Assembly (NCBI GenBank): GCA_934777245.1
Contig: CAKVND010000003.1
Location: 1-64,000, forward strand
Origin: an uncultured Candidatus Melainabacteria bacterium
Lineage (GTDB): Bacteria; Cyanobacteriota; Vampirovibrionia; Gastranaerophilales; Gastranaerophilaceae
Length of the DNA: 64,000 bases
Direction: 5' to 3'
The notes under the pieces were generated by a model that saw only the letters and a list, made by a program, of their open reading frames with translations, searched no databases and was not told the origin of the DNA. Positions within the stretch are counted from its first letter, which is position 1. Each line of letters opens with the position of its first letter. Below are positions 18,151 to 28,572 of this stretch, one piece after another. Position numbers and translations under genes: made by a program.

Positions 18151-18185
18151 AAGTATGAATATAGAATGTGGGATAGAGTAAGTAT

Positions 18186-21100
18186 ATGGCAGAAATAAAT
18201 AATTTTTCAGAGATTACAGAAAATTTTGATACAATAAAAACCTTGTTAAACTCAATCAGAGCGCAAGGTATATTAAATACATCAGACGTTGATAAACTTC
18301 TTGCAGGTATTAATTCTAAGTTAGAAAAAATAAATACGGAAGAAGATATTGACCTTATTAAAATTTTTCTATCTGAATTAAAACAAAATTTAGACGAACG
18401 CCACAATGTACTTATTTCAAAATTTGGCGCAATAGAATCTTTATTCTCAAATTTACTTAAAAATAGCGCAGATGCTTTAAAATCAAGCGAAGTTAAAGAA
18501 TTATTTGATATTGTTGCAACGAATTTATCTGTATTCTCTAGAGAAGTTGTATCTCAAAAAGAAACTCTAACCGACATTACACTTAGACTTGATGCCATGC
18601 GCTCAGATGATACTCAGAAAAAAGAAATCATCAAAAGTATTTCTCTTTTGAAAAATGATTTGGAACATCTCGGAAACGGCTTTGATTCTATTGTATTGAG
18701 TTTAAATGAAAACTTTAAAACTCTAATAAAAACTCTATCAAGTGTTGATCAATCAGAAGCTATTAACAAATTCGGCGGACAATTGGATGACATTGTAAAC
18801 TCTTCAAACACAATACTTTCAGCTATCCAAATGATGGATAAAAAGAATGATCAATTAGAAGATGCTTTGAAAGGTTTAGCAAATCAAGATGACGTTATAA
18901 GTGCTAAAAAATGGTTGAGCGATTTAGTTGCAAAAAATCATGAACTTAACGATTCTGTTAACAATTTGTCAGATAAATACTATAAGATAGACAATTTGGC
19001 TGAAAAAATCGACGCATCAGTGAGCATTATTGCAGGTTTAAAAACTGTTATTTCTGAAAGTGAAAATCAAAATTCAGAAAAAATAATGAATGAACTGGAA
19101 GCTTTGCAAGCGTCATTAAAAGAAGTTACAACTAATCAAAATTTTGAAGATTTTAAAACTTCTTTAGAAATCGTTTTGAAAGATATTTCATCAGGTTCTA
19201 TTAATTTGCAAAACGCCCTAATTGACGCGTCTTCTGAAATTCAAAAGATTAGCACAAATTTGCAGGCTCTAGATATTAATGTGAACTTCCAAAGTTTGAT
19301 GTCAAATTTAGAAAAAATGGAGCATGACATCAAAGAACATACGGATGTCGTAACCGATAAAATTTCTCAATTGGTTGAAGTAAACGCTACAAGAACTTTA
19401 AATGAAATTTCTAATGGTGCAGATTCTTTGATTTCAAAACTAAAAGACTCGCATTATACAATGACAAAATTGTGTGAAAAAAGTTTTAATGATGTAGCAG
19501 AAGATATTGCAAACTTAAAAACTGTTGTTTCACAAATTGACGAAAATAATGTTTCTGCAAATAATGCTATTTTTTCAAATATTACAGACAGATTAGCAAT
19601 GTTTGAAAACAGCCTTAAAGGTTCTTTAGAAAAACAAGAAGGATATGTAGCAAACTCATCAAGCCAATTATTTGAACAGATCAAAAATATTAAGGATTTG
19701 TCCGGCGTAATTGATTATAAACTTGATGCTTCTGTAATCGAAGTAAATAATTCTAAACGCGAATTCGCAGAATTAAAATCTGCAGTTCAAGATGTTTTAG
19801 GCTTGGATTTTGTTAATGTTGTAAAAGACTTAAAAGTAGATTTATATGCAGTTAAACAGGAATTGTCAACAGCATTTGAAAATTCTTCAACTGAACAAGC
19901 CGAAAAATCTGCAAATGATTTATTTGGCAAATACGAACTTTTGGTTAGCAAATTAGACAGCGTAGAAGATACGCTTAAACAAGCACAAACATCAGCTTTA
20001 AATGCATTGAGACCTATTTTGGATAATATTTCAGCGTCTATAATGGATGTAATATCTTACGTAAGTTCTCAAAAAGAACTTAATACGGATTCAATTGATG
20101 TTAAGCTTGCAAATATTACGGAAATCGTAAAAGATAGCAATTTGAACTATGTAGAGAATGTTCGCGATATTGTTGAAGTTATTAGAACACAAGTTGAAAA
20201 TAATTTAATTCAAATTCAACAAGAAAATTCTAAGAAAATTGACACAATTAACAGTTCAATTTCTAAAAATACAGAATCCTTAAAAGAAGAAATTAAGTAT
20301 TCTTATAACAAATTGCTTGAAGTTCAAGATAACTTTGATGAAATTAAAGAAGCGCTAAACGTAAATAATATTACTTTAAGCACTAATATTGGCGACATTA
20401 TGTCTTCTACAGACGGTTTAAAAACTGATTTTGAAGTAAAATTAGCAACTTTGAAGAACGCTTTATTAGAAAAGATTTCTGATTTCAAACAAGAATTCAC
20501 TTGTGAAAACGCAGACAAAATTAGCGAAATTAAATTTACTACTGAAAACTTGCATGCAAAAAGTTTGCAAAATTCTCAAGAATTAATTGGACAATTCAAA
20601 GGTGAAATAGCTCAAATTATTGGCACTTTAAAACTTAATGTAGAAGAACTAGCAGAACAACTTTCAAGCACAACTTTGAAAGTAGAAGGTGGTAATAGAG
20701 AAGTTGTAAACTACATTAAAAACGATTTTTGTGCAGAAATTGATAATTCTGTAAATACTTTAAAATCAGACTTGTCAGAATTTTCTTCTAATATGCAAAA
20801 TTATACCGATAGAATTACCGGTGGTTTTGATGATTTGAAAAATAGTGTTGACTCAATGTCCGAAAAAACTACATCATCTTTAACATCTACACTTGCAAAG
20901 ATTTTAGATAACTTTGTTTCTTTAAAAGGTGTGTTAAATAACTTTAATGAAACAAATTTACAAAATTATAAAACAAGTGTTGACAATATTACAGACGATT
21001 TTGCAAACTTAAAAGACAAATTAGAAAGTATTGATAAAAATATTGATGAAGATTTGACAAGGCAGTTTAGTTTGATTGAAACTAATTTTGATGATTTGTC

Positions 21101-24100
21101 AAATTCTTTAACTGAATTATTCTCTCGTTCTGATAACGAATTAAGTTTAAAAATTGAAAACGGTTTGGTTGATATTTCTGCTAGAATTGATGAAACTGTT
21201 GCTTCAAATTTAGAACAATATAAAGCTAAAATTGAAACTTTGTTTGATAGTATTGTTACAAAAAATAACGAACAAGCCGATTATATTAAAGAACGAGTTT
21301 TAGGATTAAATGAAGCTTTAGAAAGTGCTTTGACTGTACAAAATGAAAATGCTGAAAACAGATTAAAAGAAATCGCAGCTGAAATGAAAGGTATTATTGA
21401 TAATAATATCGAATTAACTTCTGCTGACTATGATTCATTAAAAGAAAAATTGGCTGATTTCACAACAGAAATGAGCTCTTTGAATAAAAATCTTTCTGTT
21501 AATTTAAAACAGCAACTTGATGAAATTTCAAAACTTGTTGATTCCAATTTAGAAGTACAAGGTCAAGAAACTGCTGAAAAATTTGAAGAGATTCAGAATA
21601 CGGTAACCGCTCAAACTCAAAAATTAAATTCGCAAGTTGAAAACCTATTGGCAACTGTAAAAAGCGATAATAGCAGTTTACAAGAAAACATCAGGTTGAA
21701 ATTGCAAGAAATTGGCAACGCTTTTTCGACTGAGCTTACAAACGCCGTTGAAAAAACTGAAAATGATTTAGCAGAAGCGTCTGACAACTTAAAAACATTG
21801 TTTGAAAACCAAGCTGAACATTCAAATTCAAAAATAGATGAATTTACGCAAAATTTATCTGCTAAGAATTCTGAAATGATTGAAAATATTAAATCTCAAC
21901 TAGATGATATTGCAAAATTTGTTGATTCAGGATTAGAAATTCAATCAAAAAATGTAGAAGCAAAATTTGAAGAAATTTCAAATAAAGCACAGCAGCTTGT
22001 AATTCAACTGAACGAAATAGAAAACAATTCAAATGCAAACACAAGTAATTTGTCTCAAAAAATGGATAGCCTGCAGAGTGCATTGAATGCTAACTTGGAA
22101 CAAAGTTCTGAAACATTTGTTCAAAACATTGAAAACTTATCGCAAGAGTTGAATACATTGAAATCCGAAATCGGTGCTAACCTTGAAAAAAATTCACAAG
22201 GTATTGAAAACGAATTTGAGATGTTGGCTAAAGAACTGGATAATTTGAAATCAGAAGTTAGCGCAAATCTTCAACAAAATTCAACTTATGTTGCCAATAA
22301 GCTTGAAGCTCTGCTCAATGACATTACATCTAACAAGCTTGAAGAATTGAAGCTTATTAGTGAAAAAACTCAAAATAAAACAGATGACTTGAAACAAGAT
22401 TTTGCAAACAGTTTAACAGAAGAAGTTGAAGGCTTGTATGACAAAGTTCAATCATTGTTTGAAGCTACATCTTTGAATTTCACAACTCATTTGGACAATG
22501 AAAATGCAAAAATTCTTGAAGATTTAACAGCAAAAACCCTTGAATTTAAAGCAGCTTTTGAAACTTTAAACGATAGATTGGATAAAGATGAAATTTCACA
22601 AATGAATGTTTTTCAAGCTCAAGTAAAAGAATTGAGCGGAACATTTAACACATTGATTGATGAAGCTAAAAATGTTACTAAATCTGAAGTTTCAGCGATT
22701 TCTGAAACATTAATCAATAATAGCAAAACTTTGTTTGATGAAGTTGAACAAGCGATTGAAGATAAGATTACAACATTGCTTGCAACGACAGCTGATATTT
22801 CAGCCGGCGAACTTCAAACAATGGAAGCATTTGCAAATAACATTCTTAAACAGGTTGAAATTAATAAGCAACAAATTGTTTCTTGCAAAGATTTAATTGT
22901 AGAACTTGTACAAAAAGAATGCGAACTTGTTTCTGAAGATATAGAAAAAGAAACAGACGTAATTGTAAAAGACATTATTGAACAATTTAATTTGTTCAAA
23001 GACTTGCAAAAAGACGAACTTTCTAAATTAACCGTTCACGTTGAAAGCTCAATTGAAGACTATATCTTCAATTACATTAACGAGTTAAAGTCATACATGG
23101 ATGTTAAAACGGATTCTACTGTGATGAACCAAAAATTGGATAACATCAAGTCTGAATTGAGCGAAACGACTGATGATATGATTTCTACGATGAACAAGTT
23201 TTTGGAAGCAAGTGTATTTTCTTCTGCAATGTCAGATTTAAGAGCTACCAATGAAATCTTGGTAAGTTCTACTACTGAAAAATTAAACAAGCAAATAAAC
23301 GAATTTATTTTAGCAAATGTTACAAACAAATTTGAAGACAAATTGAACTTGTTTGATAAGAAATTTATTGATACAGTTGTTGAAAAATACGAAGAAATTA
23401 GAATGATTGCTTCTCAATATAATCAATCATTCGATAATATTCAAACTTCTGTAGACGGTATTCTTAACGAATTCAAAGCTACAAAAGATGAAATCAATGC
23501 AACAATGCAGACTATTATGGATGGCATTAGCAACTCTATAAACTCATTGAACGTAAGCTTTGCAGATTTGAAAGCACAAATTCTGAATAAATCGTTTGAT
23601 GAAGCTTTCCAAGCGTCTTTGAACAACCAAATTACAGGCATTGAGAATCTTGTAAAAGAACAGTTTGGATATTTGGAAGATATAAGCGACTTGTGTTGCA
23701 ATAATTTGCCTGAATTAACAGAGATGAATACTATTGTTAAATATGGAATACAACAATCAATTACAGATTTAACAAATAAAGTTGATGCTCAAGATATAAG
23801 CTTAAATGAAGAATTATCAAAACTTAAATCTGATATTATTACTCAATTCTTGAACATATTTAACCAAATTTCATTTGTTGCTGAGCAAGAAGAAATTTTA
23901 GATTTTATTCAAGAAAAACATTCAGAATTGATTACAATTTTGAGCCACATTGTTACAACAATTGATAATGTTGATGCTGTAAAAGACAATGTTGCAGTAA
24001 TTGATAACAAAGTTGATGCATTAAAAGAAGATATTGATTTAATTAACGAAAAAATTACTTCAATAATATCTTCTGACGGCGATATTGATTATGTATACAG

Positions 24101-25028
24101 CTTGCAGGATTTAGAATCTGATATTGCAAACTTGCGATTAGTTCTAAATGAAATGAAAAATTCAACATCTTCTAAAGAATTCGAAGATTTGGTAACATCA
24201 ACTAATGATATTTACAAGCTTGTAGAATCATTAAAAACTGAAATGCCAAAATTCGAATATGATGAGTTCAAAAAAGATTTTGAAACTCTTTCAGAAGATA
24301 TTGTAAGCATTAGCACAAGAACTAACAAATTGATTTTGGCGTCTGACGAATCTAATAAATCGTTACAAGACAATTTGCAAGAATTCAAGCTTGTAATCAA
24401 TGATTTGGACGAAAGAACACGTAATTTTGCCCACGAATCAGGTATTGACAGGCTTGATAATAAGTTAGGTGCAATCAATACAATGATTCAAAATGGTGCG
24501 AAGACAAATCAAGTATTCAACCAAGTATTTGAATATTTAGCGGAATGGGTTGATAAGGCTGGAGAACAGATTACAACGATTTCTGATAAGGTTGAAACTC
24601 TTGATGATATTGGTCAAATTAAGGTTATGCTTGAGGATTTAAAAGCAGAAGCAGAAGATAATTCTGAAAGTACAGAATTAATTGAAGCTTTGAGCAATGT
24701 TTTTGAAAAACAAGCAAAACGCATTGCTTCTCTAGAAGCAAAATTAGATAGAGTTATTGTCGAAACAACAATCAATAACAAGAATTCTAAAATTGACATG
24801 ACTCCGCTTGAAAATACTTTAAATAGTTTCTTGGTTGCGATAGACGATAAAATGTCATCTCAACAAGATAAAATCAATTCTTTAGAGTCTAAACTTGAAG
24901 AAGTTATGACTAAAATCGACCCTAAAGATACTGCTCAACTGACTAAAAAAGTTGGCGGCATGGACAGACAAATCGCAAAATTAAACAAAAGTATCGAAAA
25001 AATAGCATCACATGTTGTTGAAAAGTAA
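18186..25028 (+). CDS. giant coiled-coil protein (2280 aa), function unknown
   Basis: The protein is almost entirely alpha-helical: Leu/Ile heptads, abundant Lys/Glu/Asn/Ser, almost no Pro or Trp, and no signal peptide, transmembrane helix or nucleotide-binding motif that I can see. It should form very long rods in the cytoplasm. Three perfect-length 29-residue tandem repeats occupy residues 1293-1379 (bases 22062-22322), each carrying an L-x-x-L-x-S-x-x-x-x-N-L pattern. A longer duplication of about 128 residues links LKQQLDEISKLVDSNLEVQ (around residue 1110) with a similar stretch around 1238. It follows the HD-GYP/response-regulator operon with its own promoter and overlaps the GlcD-like gene by 17 bases. 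A cytoskeletal, chromosome-organising or polar scaffold role is possible but unproven. Confidence 0.85.
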   Translation: MAEINNFSEITENFDTIKTLLNSIRAQGILNTSDVDKLLAGINSKLEKINTEEDIDLIKIFLSELKQNLDERHNVLISKFGAIESLFSNLLKNSADALKSSEVKELFDIVATNLSVFSREVVSQKETLTDITLRLDAMRSDDTQKKEIIKSISLLKNDLEHLGNGFDSIVLSLNENFKTLIKTLSSVDQSEAINKFGGQLDDIVNSSNTILSAIQMMDKKNDQLEDALKGLANQDDVISAKKWLSDLVAKNHELNDSVNNLSDKYYKIDNLAEKIDASVSIIAGLKTVISESENQNSEKIMNELEALQASLKEVTTNQNFEDFKTSLEIVLKDISSGSINLQNALIDASSEIQKISTNLQALDINVNFQSLMSNLEKMEHDIKEHTDVVTDKISQLVEVNATRTLNEISNGADSLISKLKDSHYTMTKLCEKSFNDVAEDIANLKTVVSQIDENNVSANNAIFSNITDRLAMFENSLKGSLEKQEGYVANSSSQLFEQIKNIKDLSGVIDYKLDASVIEVNNSKREFAELKSAVQDVLGLDFVNVVKDLKVDLYAVKQELSTAFENSSTEQAEKSANDLFGKYELLVSKLDSVEDTLKQAQTSALNALRPILDNISASIMDVISYVSSQKELNTDSIDVKLANITEIVKDSNLNYVENVRDIVEVIRTQVENNLIQIQQENSKKIDTINSSISKNTESLKEEIKYSYNKLLEVQDNFDEIKEALNVNNITLSTNIGDIMSSTDGLKTDFEVKLATLKNALLEKISDFKQEFTCENADKISEIKFTTENLHAKSLQNSQELIGQFKGEIAQIIGTLKLNVEELAEQLSSTTLKVEGGNREVVNYIKNDFCAEIDNSVNTLKSDLSEFSSNMQNYTDRITGGFDDLKNSVDSMSEKTTSSLTSTLAKILDNFVSLKGVLNNFNETNLQNYKTSVDNITDDFANLKDKLESIDKNIDEDLTRQFSLIETNFDDLSNSLTELFSRSDNELSLKIENGLVDISARIDETVASNLEQYKAKIETLFDSIVTKNNEQADYIKERVLGLNEALESALTVQNENAENRLKEIAAEMKGIIDNNIELTSADYDSLKEKLADFTTEMSSLNKNLSVNLKQQLDEISKLVDSNLEVQGQETAEKFEEIQNTVTAQTQKLNSQVENLLATVKSDNSSLQENIRLKLQEIGNAFSTELTNAVEKTENDLAEASDNLKTLFENQAEHSNSKIDEFTQNLSAKNSEMIENIKSQLDDIAKFVDSGLEIQSKNVEAKFEEISNKAQQLVIQLNEIENNSNANTSNLSQKMDSLQSALNANLEQSSETFVQNIENLSQELNTLKSEIGANLEKNSQGIENEFEMLAKELDNLKSEVSANLQQNSTYVANKLEALLNDITSNKLEELKLISEKTQNKTDDLKQDFANSLTEEVEGLYDKVQSLFEATSLNFTTHLDNENAKILEDLTAKTLEFKAAFETLNDRLDKDEISQMNVFQAQVKELSGTFNTLIDEAKNVTKSEVSAISETLINNSKTLFDEVEQAIEDKITTLLATTADISAGELQTMEAFANNILKQVEINKQQIVSCKDLIVELVQKECELVSEDIEKETDVIVKDIIEQFNLFKDLQKDELSKLTVHVESSIEDYIFNYINELKSYMDVKTDSTVMNQKLDNIKSELSETTDDMISTMNKFLEASVFSSAMSDLRATNEILVSSTTEKLNKQINEFILANVTNKFEDKLNLFDKKFIDTVVEKYEEIRMIASQYNQSFDNIQTSVDGILNEFKATKDEINATMQTIMDGISNSINSLNVSFADLKAQILNKSFDEAFQASLNNQITGIENLVKEQFGYLEDISDLCCNNLPELTEMNTIVKYGIQQSITDLTNKVDAQDISLNEELSKLKSDIITQFLNIFNQISFVAEQEEILDFIQEKHSELITILSHIVTTIDNVDAVKDNVAVIDNKVDALKEDIDLINEKITSIISSDGDIDYVYSLQDLESDIANLRLVLNEMKNSTSSKEFEDLVTSTNDIYKLVESLKTEMPKFEYDEFKKDFETLSEDIVSISTRTNKLILASDESNKSLQDNLQEFKLVINDLDERTRNFAHESGIDRLDNKLGAINTMIQNGAKTNQVFNQVFEYLAEWVDKAGEQITTISDKVETLDDIGQIKVMLEDLKAEAEDNSESTELIEALSNVFEKQAKRIASLEAKLDRVIVETTINNKNSKIDMTPLENTLNSFLVAIDDKMSSQQDKINSLESKLEEVMTKIDPKDTAQLTKKVGGMDRQIAKLNKSIEKIASHVVEK

Positions 25029-26403
25029 TTTAGATAATTTGAATAAACTTGTAAAAAAGGAGAATGTTCTAACGAGTTTGGAAGAACGATATTGCTACGC
25101 GCAAGATTCTACCAACTCTCGATTGGAACATAAGCTTCCTGACGCAGTTATTTTTGTTGAAACCATAGAAGAAGTTCAAAAAGTTTTAAAATTTGCGAAC
25201 GAAAAGAAAATCCCCGTAATTTGTCGCGGAGCAGGTACAAATATGGTTGGAGCTTGCGTTTGTGATTTTGGCGGAATTGTTTTAAATTTTTCAAGAATGA
25301 ATAAAATTTTAGACTTTAACCCGACAAACATGACTATGCGAGTTCAATCCGGCGTAGTTTTGGATGAAATTAAGAAACTTGCTTCAACAGAAAATCTTTT
25401 TTACCCGCCTGACCCTTCAAATTTTAGGGTTTCAACTATTGGCGGAAGTATTGCGCAATCTTCCGGCGGTGCTAAATCATTTAAATATGGCACAACAAAA
25501 GACTATATTCTTAATTTAAAGGTAGTTTTAGCAGACGGTTCAATAATGATGTTGGGCGCAAATACAATTAAAGACGCCGTAGGCTATCATTTAAATCAAT
25601 TAATTGTAGGAAGTGAAGGAACTTTAGCAGTTGTTGTTGAAGCGGAATTAAAACTTATACCAAAACCTGAGACAACAAGAGTTGTAACCGCTTATTTTGA
25701 TAGAATTGAAGATGCGACTTCTGCGGTTACAGAAATTATGCGTGCGAGTGTTTTTCCGGCAACAATTGATTTTATGGATAACAATTCAATTACGACTGTT
25801 GAAAAATTCTATCCTTGCGGATTGGATACAGAAAAAAATGCAATGCTTTTAATTGAGCTTGATGGATTTGAAAGCTCTATGTTAACTCAACAAGAAAGAG
25901 TTGAATTTGCTTTAATCAAAGCTAATGCAAGCAAGATAGAAACTAAAATTTCATTAGAAGAACAAGAGGCTGTTTGGACAGCAAGACGCGCAAGCTTTGC
26001 TGCTACCGCTAAACTTGCGCCGGACGTAGTTTCCGACGATATTATAGTTCCTCGCGACAAATTAGCACAAATGGTAAAGGGCGCGAAAGAAATTTGCGAC
26101 AAATTCGGATTACAAGTTTGTATAGTAGGACACGTAGGCGACGGCAACATTCACCCGCAGGTAGCTTTAAATCTCGAAAACGATAATGAGTTTAAAAACT
26201 ATATTGAAGCAAAGTCTGAAATGTATAAACTTGCAACTTCGTTAGGAGGAACAATTTCGGCTGAGCATGGTGTCGGAAGTGAAAAAATTTCTTATATAAA
26301 AAATACAGTGGACGAAAAAGCTTTGGAATATATGAAACAGATAAAAAAGCTTTTTGACCCAAATAATATATTGAATACAGGTAAGATTTTTAAAATGGAT
26401 TAA
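25012..26403 (+). CDS. FAD-linked oxidase, GlcD / D-lactate dehydrogenase family
   Basis: A 463-residue flavoprotein of the VAO/PCMH fold that oxidises 2-hydroxy acids such as glycolate or D-lactate. The FAD-binding half shows PVICRGAGTNMVGACV, then GGSIAQSSGGAKSFKYGTTK. The cap and C-terminal part has GHVGDGNIHPQV, SAEHGVGSEK and LFDPNNILNTGKIF, all typical of GlcD. The substrate cannot be set by sequence. No GlcE or GlcF partner is adjacent. The ATG lies inside the last codons of the giant gene and lacks a Shine-Dalgarno, so translation may depend on coupling. The N-terminal residues from this start align well with the family. Confidence 0.9.
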   Translation: MLLKSNLDNLNKLVKKENVLTSLEERYCYAQDSTNSRLEHKLPDAVIFVETIEEVQKVLKFANEKKIPVICRGAGTNMVGACVCDFGGIVLNFSRMNKILDFNPTNMTMRVQSGVVLDEIKKLASTENLFYPPDPSNFRVSTIGGSIAQSSGGAKSFKYGTTKDYILNLKVVLADGSIMMLGANTIKDAVGYHLNQLIVGSEGTLAVVVEAELKLIPKPETTRVVTAYFDRIEDATSAVTEIMRASVFPATIDFMDNNSITTVEKFYPCGLDTEKNAMLLIELDGFESSMLTQQERVEFALIKANASKIETKISLEEQEAVWTARRASFAATAKLAPDVVSDDIIVPRDKLAQMVKGAKEICDKFGLQVCIVGHVGDGNIHPQVALNLENDNEFKNYIEAKSEMYKLATSLGGTISAEHGVGSEKISYIKNTVDEKALEYMKQIKKLFDPNNILNTGKIFKMD

Positions 26404-26421
26404 GATATAAAGGAGAGTTGT

Positions 26422-26739
26422 ATGGATATTATTGTTATTAATTGCACAGTGCCGGACAAAAAAGTGGCAAAAGATATTACAAAAATTTTGATGAAACATA
26501 AACTTGCTGCATGCGTTAGCATGATTGAAAAAGTACAATCCGTTTTTTCTTGGGACGGTGAAATTTGCGAAGAAAAAGAAATTCTTATGATGATTAAAAC
26601 ACGTCGTGCGAATTATGGTAAAATCAAACTCGTAATTGAAGATTTGCACCCTTACACAGTTCCTGAAATCATTGCATTACCGATTGTTGATTGTAGCGAA
26701 GATTATTTAAAATGGATAGTGAAAGAAACAGAATCTTAA
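26422..26739 (+). CDS. cutA: divalent-cation tolerance protein CutA
   Basis: This 105-residue protein has the CutA1 trimer fold: VINCTVPDKKVAKDI at the N-terminus, LAACVSMIEKVQSVFSWDG, EEKEILMMIKTRR and a C-terminal HPYTVPEIIALPI. CutA binds divalent metals; its physiological role is still debated. A strong GGAGAG ribosome-binding site precedes ATG. It lies 18 bases after the GlcD-like gene and overlaps the next gene by 28 bases. Confidence 0.95.
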   Translation: MDIIVINCTVPDKKVAKDITKILMKHKLAACVSMIEKVQSVFSWDGEICEEKEILMMIKTRRANYGKIKLVIEDLHPYTVPEIIALPIVDCSEDYLKWIVKETES

Positions 26740-27506
26740 AAATTAAAGAATATCTTGAAGATATAGGAGTAGAAGTTAATATAGGGAAAAATAAGGCTCG
26801 CGGTAACAAAGGCTTTTTTCGAGGTACAAAAAACGGCAATTATCGAATTGATATAGCAAAAAGCTTAGATGAAACCGATGTTTTGCCGGTACTTTTACAT
26901 GAATTTGCTCATTACGTGCATTTTTTGCATGATAATAAACTCAAATCGCTGGATTTTGCGTTTGATGAATTTACCGATACTCTTAATGAAGAATTGGTAA
27001 ATATTACGGTTGATAAAATTCCTAAAAATGAAGCAAAAGCATTATTTGACAAAAAAGACGAAATATCGGCAGAAATTAAATCAATGGCGAATAAAATAAA
27101 ACTTCACAATCCGGATTTTAAACTATCGATTCCATATAAGAAATTCGAACGACATTTCAATATCCAACAAAAATATTTACTAAAATATGATAGAATTAAT
27201 TTCAACAATCGCATTTACTCGATTGAAAATTTGAAAAAAGATTTTTATGAATTAACAGATGATGAAATTCTTTACATTAAAATAAAATCTAAACAGCGCA
27301 TGATTAATAGAATTAACTCGCGAATCGCAAAATTAAACAGATATTATAACAGCCCAACTGAATTATTTGCAAGATTTGTAGAATTATTTTTTACTGATTA
27401 CACAAAGGCAAATAAACTAGCACCCAATTCTGTCGCCAAATTCGAACAGAATTTGAAACAAGGAAATATTCAAGAATTTTATTGCTGTAATCAAACTGCT
27501 AAATAA
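26712..27506 (+). CDS. putative zinc metallopeptidase with HExxH motif
   Basis: A 264-residue protein. An HEFAHYVH motif near residue 63, preceded by VLPVLL, is the classic HExxH zinc-peptidase helix as in ImmA/IrrE-like and related families. A C-terminal segment with NSPTELFARFVELFF may provide the third metal ligand (Glu). The middle is Lys-rich and helical. No secretion signal is visible, so it is probably cytoplasmic. It overlaps cutA by 28 bases with no clear Shine-Dalgarno; a later internal start is possible but would come close to the motif. Confidence 0.75.
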   Translation: MDSERNRILKIKEYLEDIGVEVNIGKNKARGNKGFFRGTKNGNYRIDIAKSLDETDVLPVLLHEFAHYVHFLHDNKLKSLDFAFDEFTDTLNEELVNITVDKIPKNEAKALFDKKDEISAEIKSMANKIKLHNPDFKLSIPYKKFERHFNIQQKYLLKYDRINFNNRIYSIENLKKDFYELTDDEILYIKIKSKQRMINRINSRIAKLNRYYNSPTELFARFVELFFTDYTKANKLAPNSVAKFEQNLKQGNIQEFYCCNQTAK

Positions 27507-27640
27507 TTATAACTATTTAACCAAAAAAAAATAAAAAAGCTCGATTGTATCAAATTGTAAATATTAAAGTAAATTTTGACAAAAAAAACTTTTCTTTTGT
27601 TTTAAATTGTGTATAATAGAACAAAGAAAGAAGAAGATTT

Positions 27641-28468
27641 ATGATACAAACAACTTCACAAAATATAACAAAACCAACAAATATTTATGAAGAGATTGAG
27701 CATTATTTAACAAATGTATTTGAAAACGAACTTAAAGCGGAAGGTTCTATTCTTATTAGCTATAATCCATTCGTTATTAAAAAAATTGCCGGTTATCTAT
27801 CCGGACGAGTTAAAATGCCGGCTTCAATAGGTATTGCGGGAGAAACTGCAAGTGGTAAATCAACGATAACAATGGATTTAATTGACACTATTGAATCATT
27901 TGCAACAGAATTTAATATTGATGATGCAATAACTCGTGTTAATACTGACGATTATTATTATGACCGTTCTGAAATGGTAAAAGCTGCAGGTAGTTTTTCT
28001 GAATTTGCAAAACATTATGATTTAGATGTTCCTCAAGCTTTAGAATTAGAATTAATGAACAAACACATCAAAGAATTATTATCAGGTAAAGAAATTTACC
28101 TTCCTAAATATGACATGAGCGGCACTGCTATTCGCCATGACAATTATACTTTAGCAAAACCTTCTAAAATTATTATTTCAGAAGGTTTATTTACGCTTAC
28201 TGAAAAAATTAAAGATGCTTTCAATTTCAAAATTTATGTTGATATTGACGAAAACATTAAAAAAGAACGTTTTTATATAAGAGCAAAAGAACGCGATTTG
28301 GGCGATTCTGCTGATTTTATATACAAAAACGCGAATGATAAAGCAGAAGTACATATTCGTCCTTGCAAAAAGCATGCTGATATTGTTCTTTCTGGTGCTG
28401 CCGATAGAATTAAATACAAAAACTTTTTGAATAAAATTATTGGAGTTATTCAAGAATTATATTACTAA
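27641..28468 (+). CDS. uridine kinase / phosphoribulokinase-family P-loop kinase
   Basis: A 275-residue NTPase with Walker A GETASGKST (about 67-75), a DDYYYDR segment equivalent to the uridine-kinase catalytic region, the KYDMSGTAIRHD loop and IIISEGLF, the usual strand after the lid. It probably phosphorylates a nucleoside or small metabolite. It is longer at the N-terminus (about 60 residues) than standard uridine kinase, so the exact substrate is uncertain. A TATAAT lies at 27612-27617, 23 bases upstream of the ATG. It is convergent with the YhaM-like gene across a shared terminator. Confidence 0.82.
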   Translation: MIQTTSQNITKPTNIYEEIEHYLTNVFENELKAEGSILISYNPFVIKKIAGYLSGRVKMPASIGIAGETASGKSTITMDLIDTIESFATEFNIDDAITRVNTDDYYYDRSEMVKAAGSFSEFAKHYDLDVPQALELELMNKHIKELLSGKEIYLPKYDMSGTAIRHDNYTLAKPSKIIISEGLFTLTEKIKDAFNFKIYVDIDENIKKERFYIRAKERDLGDSADFIYKNANDKAEVHIRPCKKHADIVLSGAADRIKYKNFLNKIIGVIQELYY

Positions 28469-28506
28469 ACCCAATGGTTAGACTTTTAAAACAAAATATC
28501 TTAAAT

Positions 28507-28546
28507 AATAAGTAGTCATTACTTAAAAAAACAATGACTACTTATT
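28507..28546. terminator. bidirectional terminator between convergent genes
   Basis: The perfect 14-bp inverted repeat aataagtagtcatt (28507-28520) / aatgactacttatt (28533-28546) has a 12-base loop. It lies 38 bases after the kinase stop and 26 bases beyond the end of the convergent YhaM-like gene. Confidence 0.75.
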
Positions 28547-28572
28547 AATAAATTTTGTTTTATATCAGTTAT

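Noticed and set aside
27576..27617. TTGACA and TATAAT upstream of the uridine-kinase-like gene
   Set aside because: Both hexamers are perfect, but the spacing is 30 bases instead of 16-18, so they cannot form one promoter. The -10 alone may still be used.
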